NCBI RefSeq assembly: GCF_030718205.1 | Contig: NZ_JAUZQF010000034.1 | Span: forward strand, 1-64,000 | Direction: 5' to 3' | From: Nonomuraea turcica | Lineage (GTDB): Bacteria; Actinomycetota; Actinomycetes; Streptosporangiales; Streptosporangiaceae | DNA: 64,000 nucleotides | In this document: in pieces, positions 57,999-64,000 of the stretch | How the letters are laid out: every line of letters begins with the position of its first letter | Numbering within the stretch: the first letter of the stretch is position 1 | The notes under the pieces: model-generated | Told to the model about the DNA's origin: nothing | The model's database searches: none | What the model saw: the letters and a program-made list of their open reading frames with translations, nothing else | Translations under genes and position numbers: made by a program

Positions 57999-59180
57999 TT
58001 AATAGCTGGGCAGGCTGGGGTCGACGGTCTTGACCCAGCTGAGCACGCCGCCACCCACGTGGACGGCGTCGGAGAACCCGGCGTTCTTCACGACCGCCAG
58101 GGCCTCGGCCGAGCGCGCGCCCGACTTGCAGTGCAGGACGATGCGCTTGTCCTGCGGCAGCTTCTCCAGGGCCGAGCCGTTGAGGAACTCACCCTTGGGG
58201 ATCAGCGTGGCGCCGGGGATCGAGACGATCTCGTACTCGTTCGGCTCACGCACGTCCACGAGGAAGATGTTGTCGCCGCGTTCCTGCATGTCCTTGAGCT
58301 CCAGCGCGGTGATCGTGGAGCCGCTAGCGGCCTCGGCGGCCTCGTCGGAGATCGCGCCGCAGAAGGCCTCGTAGTCCTCGAGCAGCTCGGTGACCGTCGG
58401 GTTCTTGCCGCACAGGACGCACTCGGGGTCCTTGCGGACCTTGACGTCGCGGTACTTCATCTCCAGGGCGTCGTAGATCATCAACCGCCCGACCAGCGGG
58501 TCACCGATGCCGGTCAGCAGCTTGATGGCCTCGTTGACCTGGATGGAGCCGATCGACGCGCAGAGCACGCCGAGCACGCCGCCCTCGGCGCACGAGGGCA
58601 CCATGCCGGGAGGCGGGGGCTCCGGGTAGAGGCAGCGGTAGCAGGGGCCGTGCTCGGCCCAGAACACGCTGGCCTGGCCGTCGAAGCGGTAGATCGAGCC
58701 CCAGACGTACGGCTTGCCGAGCAGCACAGCGGCGTCGTTCACCATGTAGCGGGTGGCGAAGTTGTCGGTGCCGTCGACGATGAGGTCGTAGCCGGAGAAG
58801 ATCTCCATGACGTTTTCCGTGGTCAGCGCCGTGTTGTGAATGACGACGTCGACCAGCGGGTTGATCTCGCGGACCGACGCCGCGGCGCTCTCGGCCTTCA
58901 GCCGGCCCACGTCGGACTGGCCGTGGATGATCTGCCGCTGCAGGTTGGACTCATCGACCACGTCGAAGTCGATGATGCCGAGGGTGCCGACACCCGCCGC
59001 CGCGAGGTACATCAGCGCGGGCGAGCCCAGGCCCCCGGCGCCCACACACAGCACCTTGGCATTCTTCAGCCGCTTCTGCCCCGCCATGCCCACGTCGGGA
59101 ATGATCAGGTGACGCGAGTAGCGGCGCACTTCGTCGACGGTCAGCTCTGCGGCCGGCTCGACCAGCGGTGGCAACGACAC
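57999..59180 (-). CDS. moeZ: MoeZ-type adenylyltransferase/sulfurtransferase
   Basis: The 393-aa product joins a ThiF/MoeB domain (VGAGGLGSPALMYLAAAGVG; DGTDNFATRYMVND; zinc cysteines CYRCLYP and CVLCGK) to a C-terminal rhodanese domain with the active Cys in LHCKSGARSAEAL. Such proteins activate the C-terminus of small sulfur carriers (MoaD, ThiS, CysO) with ATP and load sulfur. It could serve with MoaE in this window. The start is GTG. It lies upstream of the mycosin genes. Confidence 0.93.
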   Translation of the reverse strand: MSLPPLVEPAAELTVDEVRRYSRHLIIPDVGMAGQKRLKNAKVLCVGAGGLGSPALMYLAAAGVGTLGIIDFDVVDESNLQRQIIHGQSDVGRLKAESAAASVREINPLVDVVIHNTALTTENVMEIFSGYDLIVDGTDNFATRYMVNDAAVLLGKPYVWGSIYRFDGQASVFWAEHGPCYRCLYPEPPPPGMVPSCAEGGVLGVLCASIGSIQVNEAIKLLTGIGDPLVGRLMIYDALEMKYRDVKVRKDPECVLCGKNPTVTELLEDYEAFCGAISDEAAEAASGSTITALELKDMQERGDNIFLVDVREPNEYEIVSIPGATLIPKGEFLNGSALEKLPQDKRIVLHCKSGARSAEALAVVKNAGFSDAVHVGGGVLSWVKTVDPSLPSY

Positions 59181-59227
59181 TTTCTACGCTCCCGTTATCC
59201 AGGGGATCCCTGTCCTCACCTTGAAAC

Positions 59228-60127
59228 CTAGCTGGCGAGTGGGGCATTCCCCAATCGAGTCTCACCGATCAGACGGCGTGCTTCGGCCGCCACGACCTGC
59301 GGCAGCTCCATCATCGCCACATGACCCGCCGTCGGCAGCAACACGATCCTGGCGCTCGCGAACGTACGCAGCGCCTTCGCGGCCATGGCCGGGCGGACCA
59401 GGCGGTCGCGCCGGCCGTGCATGATCAGGGTCGGCGCCTGGACCCTGGCCGCCTGGCGCCAGAGGTTGTCCTCACCGCGGCGGAAGTATTCGGCCACGAT
59501 GCCCCGGGCCGCGCCGATCATCGCCGCTCCGGCGTACGGGACGTCGTCGCGCCTGCGGAGCTCGTTGATCGCGTCGCTCAGGCGTACCGGGTGGACGGCG
59601 TTAGCGTCGGCCCAGACCATGGACACGGTGGCGTGGACGCGCTGCTCGGCCGGGACCATGCGCATCATGCCCGCCACCCACTCACCCAGCATGGGGATCG
59701 CGGCGGCGGCCACGCGGATGGGGCCATATCTGGGCAGCAGGTCCGGGAGGGCCGGCGAGATGAGCGTGAGCGAGCGGACCAGGTCGGAGCGGGTGGCGGC
59801 GACCCTGACGGCGATCGCGCCGCCCATGGAGTTGCCGAACAGGTGGGCGGGGCCCGTCTCCTCCATGAGGCTGATCACGGCCCTGGCCTGCCCGGCGACC
59901 GTGTAGTCGCCGTCGTCGGGCTCGGGCGAGTATCCGGCGCCCGGCAGGTCGAGCGCGTGGCCGGTGACCGTGTCCTTGAGCTCGTCCATGAGGTCGGTCC
60001 AGTTGGTGGCTGAGCCGGCCAATCCGTGCACGAACACCGCTTGCTCGGCGGGTCCCCCGGGGGTGGACCTGACGTGCACTGAGCCCAGCATGCGTCCTGG
60101 CCAGTGCGGGATCGGCTTGGTTGCCAT
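59228..60127 (-). CDS. Alpha/beta hydrolase
   Basis: The 299-aa product has the canonical fold: HGLAGSATNWTDLM (oxyanion), nucleophile in HLFGNSMGGAIAVRVA, acid in IMHGRRDRLVRP and His in PTAGHVAMMELP. There is no signal peptide, so it is cytoplasmic. Substrate unknown; the fold covers esterases, lactonases and C-C hydrolases. ATG at 60127 has a strong GAGGAGG. It is divergent from the small secreted-protein family. Confidence 0.88.
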   Translation of the reverse strand: MATKPIPHWPGRMLGSVHVRSTPGGPAEQAVFVHGLAGSATNWTDLMDELKDTVTGHALDLPGAGYSPEPDDGDYTVAGQARAVISLMEETGPAHLFGNSMGGAIAVRVAATRSDLVRSLTLISPALPDLLPRYGPIRVAAAAIPMLGEWVAGMMRMVPAEQRVHATVSMVWADANAVHPVRLSDAINELRRRDDVPYAGAAMIGAARGIVAEYFRRGEDNLWRQAARVQAPTLIMHGRRDRLVRPAMAAKALRTFASARIVLLPTAGHVAMMELPQVVAAEARRLIGETRLGNAPLAS

Positions 60128-60281
60128 GCCTCCTCCTCGTCGTCACTCCCACGCTGCTTGTCGTTAACCCCCACGATAACCATGCCGCCGCACCAGACAG
60201 CCCCATATCGGACATTTCATACTTATCGCCATTTTATGGGGCATAGAGAGTGCCGCATCGCCGCCGCCCGCCGAGGAAGTC

Positions 60282-60487
60282 GGACAAATCATCTCAATTC
60301 ATTTGATTTAAGTTTAATGGGAGCAATGAGAGCGTTCGTGTATAGCAAAACCGTTCGATGCTCGTTTGTAGAACCTTCGCATCGGACATCAAAGGGACAG
60401 ATGACGCATTGTCGCCATCCACGACATTTTCCGATCAACTAGAAAATGTCGGGAACCAGGGCAATCGATCCTTTGGGGGGGAACTCA
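60282..60487 (+). promoter_or_regulatory. Conserved leader of secreted paralog 1
   Basis: From GGACAAA to the start codon this 206-nt stretch is repeated upstream of the two other paralogs with scattered changes. Shared blocks are GAGCAATGAGAGCG, AGCAAAAC, GATGACGCATT and the Shine-Dalgarno block CCTTTGGGGGG. A hairpin of 10 perfect pairs (60422-60431 with 60442-60451, CGACATTTTC/GAAAATGTCG) lies 36 bases before the ATG. It probably holds the promoter and a structured 5' UTR. Confidence 0.75.
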
Positions 60488-60853
60488 ATGCCCACGTTCA
60501 AGACAATCGTCGCAGGGCTGGCACTCAGCACAGCAGCGACCGGCGGCGCCATCAGCATGAGCTCGCTGACCACAGCCTCCGCCAGCGCGACGACCGCCTC
60601 CGCCGCCTCCGGCGCCACCACCACGACCGGCTTCCTCGCCGGCTGCCGCAAGCGCTGCGGCTGGGGATGGGGCGGCGGCGGATGGGGCGGCGGCGGATGG
60701 GGCCGCCACCACAACCGCCACAAGCAGAAGATCAAGATCCACATCCACAACAACAACCAGCAGCACCAGAACCAGGGTTCGCGACAGGCCCAGAAGCACG
60801 AGGTGGGCCAGGACCAGTTCCCGTTCAACTTCCTCGAGGATGACGATGACTGA
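60488..60853 (+). CDS. Small secreted protein, paralog 1, 121 aa
   Basis: The precursor has a signal peptide (MPTFKTIVAGLALSTAATGG, cleavage after about residue 34, ASASA). The mature part contains a Thr/Ala linker, GFLAGCRKRCGWGWGGGGWG with two cysteines, a basic strand KQKIKIHIHNNN, a Gln/His-rich stretch and an acidic end FLEDDDD. I do not recognise a family. Paralogs 2 and 3 share the signal, the basic HNNN strand and the leader. ATG at 60488 has a run of seven G upstream. It is followed by a terminator. Confidence 0.8.
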   Translation: MPTFKTIVAGLALSTAATGGAISMSSLTTASASATTASAASGATTTTGFLAGCRKRCGWGWGGGGWGGGGWGRHHNRHKQKIKIHIHNNNQQHQNQGSRQAQKHEVGQDQFPFNFLEDDDD

Positions 60854-61086
60854 CAGCTCCAGGCAGTGACCCTGGAGCGATCGACGGAAAGGTCCTGAGC
60901 GATCGAAAGGCGGTCCTGCGAAGGCATCCTGGTTGACGTGAGCCGTGACCGAAGTCCGTAAGTGTGATCGGGCAGCGTCGAACCGACGAGCCGATGCAGT
61001 ACGCCGACACGGAGCACCGGCACTGACTCAAGAGCCAGATCAGGAAAGGACACCCACCGAGCGCTCAGGCCACCGGATCGCACCAC

Positions 61087-61120
61087 ATGCGCCCTCGGCA
61101 ATTCACCGCCGAGGGCGCAT
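61087..61120 (+). terminator. Terminator of secreted paralog 1
   Basis: A perfect 13-bp stem ATGCGCCCTCGGC / GCCGAGGGCGCAT with an 8-nt loop lies about 230 bases after the stop, before the second leader. The long 3' stretch 60854-61086 holds no gene that I recognise. Confidence 0.65.
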
Positions 61121-61170
61121 TCATGCGTTCCCGGCTCCACGGAGCGGACGGACGGCCACCGCACCAAAAG

Positions 61171-61379
61171 GGACAAAGCATCTCAACTTACGTGAAAGTT
61201 ACCGAATAATAGCAACGAGAGCGTTAGTGGGGAGCAAAACATCACGAGGCCCGTTACGCGACATTAGTACCCGGAAACAAGAATGAACACGGATGACGCA
61301 TTAGCCAGCCATCCACGGTGTTTGTCGATCAATCGGGAAACGTCAAGAACAGGGCAACCGAACCTTTGGGGGGATTCCA
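61171..61379 (+). promoter_or_regulatory. Conserved leader of secreted paralog 2
   Basis: The 209-nt stretch aligns with the other two leaders: GGACAAA start, GAGAGCGTTAGTG, AGCAAAAC, GATGACGCATTAGCCA and CCTTTGGGGGG before ATG. The hairpin at 61317-61344 (GGTGTTTGTC/GGGAAACGTC) is weaker than in copies 1 and 3, with G-U pairs and one mismatch. Confidence 0.7.
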
Positions 61380-61787
61380 ATGCCCAAGTTCAAGAGTGTC
61401 GTCGCAGGCCTCGGCCTCAGCGCCGCCATGGCCGGCACCGTCGCGGGTCTGGACGCGCTAACCACCACCTCTGCTGCCGGCGCGACCACCGCCTCCGCCG
61501 CCACCACCACTGCGGCCGGCTATTTGGCCGCCTGCCGCAAGCGCTGTGGATGGAGCGGAACGATTCGCCACGGCCGCTACCGGCTGAAGATCTATATCCA
61601 TATCCACAACAAGAACCAGCAGAGCCAGAGCCAGAAGCCCCGCGAGGACGAAAACCAGAATCAGAATCAGTCCCTGCACAACACGGCGGACAATACGGCC
61701 GGCAACACGGCGGACAGCACGGCCGATAACACGGCGGACAGCACGGCCGACAACACGGCCGACAACACGGCGACCGGCAGCCCTTGA
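61380..61787 (+). CDS. Small secreted protein, paralog 2, 135 aa
   Basis: The precursor has a signal peptide (MPKFKSVVAGLGLSAAMAGT), the conserved GYLAACRKRCGWSG with two cysteines, and a basic strand LKIYIHIHNKNQQSQSQ. The C-terminal ~35 residues are repeats of NTAD/STAD (12-nt DNA units), very unlike the acidic end of paralog 1. ATG at 61380 follows GGGGGG. The family is not recognised. The signal, Cys pair and basic strand are conserved while tails vary. Confidence 0.8.
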   Translation: MPKFKSVVAGLGLSAAMAGTVAGLDALTTTSAAGATTASAATTTAAGYLAACRKRCGWSGTIRHGRYRLKIYIHIHNKNQQSQSQKPREDENQNQNQSLHNTADNTAGNTADSTADNTADSTADNTADNTATGSP

Positions 61788-61947
61788 GGCGAGCGCACAG
61801 TGCGCCGAACGGTCCAAGCGGGACTCTTGCGACCGTGTCCCGAGTGACGTGAAGCCCGTAACCGAGTGCCCGTGTCGCCCAAGAGCGACGTTGGCACTCT
61901 GCTTCACTTACTGCGATCAGGCAGCACACATTCGCCGTCATCCGGAT

Positions 61948-61974
61948 CCCCAGGCTCTCGACGAGAGCCTGGGG
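61948..61974 (+). terminator. Terminator of secreted paralog 2
   Basis: A perfect 12-bp stem CCCCAGGCTCTC / GAGAGCCTGGGG with a 3-nt loop lies about 160 bases after the stop. The stretch 61788-62168 otherwise holds no gene; it shares the piece GTGACGTGAAGCC with the region after paralog 1. Confidence 0.65.
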
Positions 61975-62168
61975 CCGCTTGCGAGGCCGACCGCCGTTGA
62001 CAGCCGCTCCGGCTCCAGGCGCAAGAGAGGGAAGGCGGCCTCACAACCCCCCTCCGGCACCGCAAGGCCGACTCTTCCCTCCAGAATCCACCCTCGCATA
62101 TCACGCCGCTGAGCTGCAGGGATCGGTTATTCCTAGGAAGACTCTTCCAAGGAAATTTCTCCGCACCG

Positions 62169-63062
62169 GTGCAATCATCGACGGATATGGACAGCATTGA
62201 GGTTGCCTCCTCCAGGGGACCGCTGGCCGATTTCCTCACCGCCCGACGCGCCGCCGTCAGCGCAGCCGAGCATGGCCTGCCCGAACCGCCATACCCCCGG
62301 CGGGTTCCAGGCCTGCGCCGGGAAGAGGTGGCCCTACTGGCCGGGATCAGCACCGACTACTACACCCGCCTCGAGCAGGGCCGGGTACGCACCGCCTCCC
62401 GGTCGGTCCTGAACGCCATCGGCCGCGCGCTGCGTCTCAACGACGATCAACAACGGCATCTATTCCAGCTGGCCTACCCCGAAGCGCAGGAGCAGTCCGG
62501 TGAGGCCGACCAGCGCATCACCCAGCAGACGGCCCGGCTGCTGGCCAACCTCGTCGACACCCCCGCCCTCGTACTCGGCCGCTACCTGGACATCCTGGCC
62601 TGGAACCTGCTGGGCACCGCCCTGCTGGGCGACCTGGCCGCCATGAAGCCGGCCCACCGCAACTACGTGCGCCTGATCTTCCTCGACGATCACGTCCGGT
62701 CTCTGCAGGCCGATTGGCGCGCCCGCGCGCAAGAAGCGGTCTCCAGCTTGCGCATGGCCGCGGGAGCCTACCCCGATCAGCCCCGGCTGCAAGAACTCGT
62801 GGGCGAGCTGTCGGTACGGGACGAGGACTTCCGAACCTGGTGGGCCGATCACCTGGTGACCGTGCACACCTCCGGCCGCAGCCTCCTCCGCCATCCCGTC
62901 GTCGGGGAGTTCAGCCTAGACTGGCAGGCCCTGACCAGCATCGACGATCAGGAACAAGCCATCGTGCTGCTCACCGCCCCATACGGCAGTCCCGATCAGG
63001 AAGCAATCAAACGACTGGACGCCTGGGCCCGCCGGCAACAACTCCGGCCAAGCCATTCCTAA
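62169..63062 (+). CDS. XRE-family regulator with MmyB-like ligand domain
   Basis: The 297-aa product has an N-terminal HTH (RRVPGLRREEVALLAGISTD, YYTRLEQGR) and the C-terminal MmyB-like PAS domain (about 110-290: VLGRYLDILAWNLLGTALLG, FRTWWADHLVTVHTSGRSLL). This family is common in actinobacteria; ligands are often fatty-acid-like or unknown. GTG at 62169 or ATG at 62187 may be the start; neither has a clear Shine-Dalgarno, so it may be leaderless. It sits between paralogs 2 and 3 and is a candidate regulator. Confidence 0.9.
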   Translation: MQSSTDMDSIEVASSRGPLADFLTARRAAVSAAEHGLPEPPYPRRVPGLRREEVALLAGISTDYYTRLEQGRVRTASRSVLNAIGRALRLNDDQQRHLFQLAYPEAQEQSGEADQRITQQTARLLANLVDTPALVLGRYLDILAWNLLGTALLGDLAAMKPAHRNYVRLIFLDDHVRSLQADWRARAQEAVSSLRMAAGAYPDQPRLQELVGELSVRDEDFRTWWADHLVTVHTSGRSLLRHPVVGEFSLDWQALTSIDDQEQAIVLLTAPYGSPDQEAIKRLDAWARRQQLRPSHS

Positions 63063-63221
63063 CCGGACGCGCCGCAACAGCAGTCCAAGATCGATAAGTC
63101 CAGCTTGCCAGCAATACAACGAATCGCGGGACCCAACGAGGCGCACCCTCGCCGCGTTGGTCAGCGAGAGCGCATTTACACGTCTCAACGGCGGATCGCT
63201 ACGCCACATTAAGAGCAATTC

Positions 63222-63432
63222 GGACAAACCGCATCAACTCATTTCATAAATGCTTAATGAGAGCAATGAGAACGTCAGAGTAGAGCAAAACGCCACGAAG
63301 CCCGTTTACCTGACAGTCGGCCGGGAAATATGAAATGCAACGGATGGTGCAATCGCCACTATCCGCGATATTTTCCACGCAGTCCGGAAAATATTTAGAA
63401 CAGGGGCAACAGAACCTTTGGGGGGAAATTCA
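63222..63432 (+). promoter_or_regulatory. Conserved leader of secreted paralog 3
   Basis: The 211-nt stretch aligns with leaders 1 and 2 (GGACAAA, TTAATGAGAGCAATGAGA, AGCAAAAC, CCTTTGGGGGG). Its hairpin at 63368-63394 has arms ATATTTTCC/GGAAAATAT. Compared with copy 1 a C-G pair has become T-A, a compensatory change that supports a conserved RNA stem. Confidence 0.75.
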
Positions 63433-63786
63433 ATGCCCAAGTTCAAGACTGCCATCGCGGCTCTTTTCGCAGCCAGCGCAGCCATGACCGGCGCTGCCGC
63501 GCTTACCACCTCCTCACCTGCCAACGCCACGCCGGGCGAGGGCTTCGTCGCCGGCGGCGGGGGCTGGGGCTGGGGCGGCGGCCACGGCAAGCACCGCCAC
63601 AGGAACAAGCAGAAGGTTCGTATCTGGATCCACAACAACAACCACCAGACCCAGAACCAGGCCGAAAGGCAGGACCAGAAGCAGGCCGAGCTCCAGGCCC
63701 AGCTGCAGAAGGCCAAGAACAAGGCCGACGCCGACGCCGACGCCGCAGCCGCAGCCGCGGCCGCGGCTTACCCGCCGGCGCCGTAG
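63433..63786 (+). CDS. Small secreted protein, paralog 3, 117 aa
   Basis: The precursor has a signal peptide (MPKFKTAIAALFAASAAMTG, cleavage near SPANA), then EGFVAGGGGWGWGGGHGKHR, a basic strand KQKVRIWIHNNNHQTQNQ and a helical, charged end (EDQKQAE-like Gln/Lys/Ala) finishing in an Ala run and YPPAP. The cysteine pair of paralogs 1 and 2 is missing. ATG at 63433 follows GGGGGG. The family is not recognised. Confidence 0.8.
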   Translation: MPKFKTAIAALFAASAAMTGAAALTTSSPANATPGEGFVAGGGGWGWGGGHGKHRHRNKQKVRIWIHNNNHQTQNQAERQDQKQAELQAQLQKAKNKADADADAAAAAAAAAYPPAP

Positions 63787-63902
63787 CCTCTGAGGGGAAG
63801 CCTGACGCGATAATCCCCTAGCAAGAAGCGCCCTGCATGAGCGCATTGAACCGTCGAGTGGCGGTCAGGCGACCGCATCCTGGTCCGCCGGAGCCGCACC
63901 AG

Positions 63903-63971
63903 AGTGCCTGCGTCCCGCAGTGGCGTCATCCGCTTCACCGAAGCGGTGACGCGACGCGGAACGCAGGCACT
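63903..63971 (+). terminator. Branched hairpin terminator of secreted paralog 3
   Basis: AGTGCCTGCGT (63903-63913) pairs with ACGCAGGCACT (63961-63971) over 11 bp, with an inner hairpin GCTTC/GAAGC, and is followed by TTCGCTTTTACC. It closes the third unit. Confidence 0.65.
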
Positions 63972-64000
63972 TCGCTTTTACCAACAACCCGCCGAGAGAA

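Noticed and set aside
60488..61787. Paralogs as ribosomally made modified peptides (CRKRCGW core)
   Set aside because: They carry Sec-type signal peptides, the third copy lacks cysteines and no modifying enzyme is present in the window.

Overview
The window is high-GC DNA from a filamentous-type actinomycete. The supporting signs are WhiB-type and mycosin genes, an AdnAB-type helicase-nuclease, a mycoredoxin, many GTG/TTG starts and translational overlaps. The gene order UPF0182 / PDZ-Lon protease / DUF2342 zincin / ABC1 kinase / WhiB7-WblC / UvrD2 / mycoredoxin / NudC / two UvrD-RecB proteins is the block seen around Rv3193c-Rv3202c of Mycobacterium tuberculosis. A Streptosporangiaceae (Nonomuraea-like) host is an inference, not shown by the sequence.

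Layout. 1-0.6 kb: the 5' tip, leader and promoter of a 16S rRNA gene on the minus strand. 0.6-5 kb: two small proteins, then a minus-strand truncated haemoglobin-kdpD-kdpE operon. 5.0-5.4 kb: two initiator tRNA genes, each with its own hairpin terminator. 5.4-28.7 kb: the conserved block (UPF0182, Lon-like protease, MoaE, SDR, zincin, Nudix, exo/endonuclease-phosphatase family protein, YgjP-like peptidase, ThiF-like protein, ABC1 kinase, WblC with an attenuated leader, thioesterase, UvrD2, patatin, mycoredoxin, NudC). This block holds four unrelated tandem-repeat tracts between 14.0 and 19.3 kb and one nonsense-mutated membrane gene.

28.85-34.18 kb: an iron-box-controlled four-gene NRPS-independent siderophore operon. 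It has the gene order of vibrioferrin/xanthoferrin synthesis (ATP-grasp, NIS synthetase, NIS synthetase, PLP decarboxylase) without the exporter, and it splits NudC from the AdnAB pair. 34.4-40.9 kb: adnB and adnA. 41.0-47.4 kb: an accessory zone beginning with a group II intron maturase remnant. It carries a secreted serine protease with Glu at the catalytic Asp position, a lipoprotein, an inositol-monophosphatase-like gene coupled to an HTH-phosphoribosyltransferase-like fusion, and a divergent operon of three unknown small genes.

47.5-50.1 kb: a Nudix gene followed by a 1.9-kb segment bounded by 30-nt inverted repeats (29/30 identical). It contains a 5'-truncated rplL, an intact GNAT gene, a 3'-truncated Mce-type ATPase (mkl) and a decayed IS630-type transposase. 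This looks like a piece of the rplL-mkl region carried here by an insertion sequence. 50.2-60.1 kb: a TagF-like glycerophosphotransferase, an alkyltransferase-like protein, two tandem pairs of mycosin protease plus single-pass membrane partner, MoeZ and an alpha/beta hydrolase. 60.2-64.0 kb: three paralogous small secreted proteins of no family I recognise, each behind a conserved ~205-nt leader with a hairpin, plus an XRE/MmyB regulator between copies 2 and 3.

The strongest leads are the three-copy secreted family with its structured leader, the vibrioferrin-like operon, the IS630-bracketed rplL-GNAT-mkl segment, the wblC leader ORF/attenuator and the HTH-PRTase/IMPase locus.
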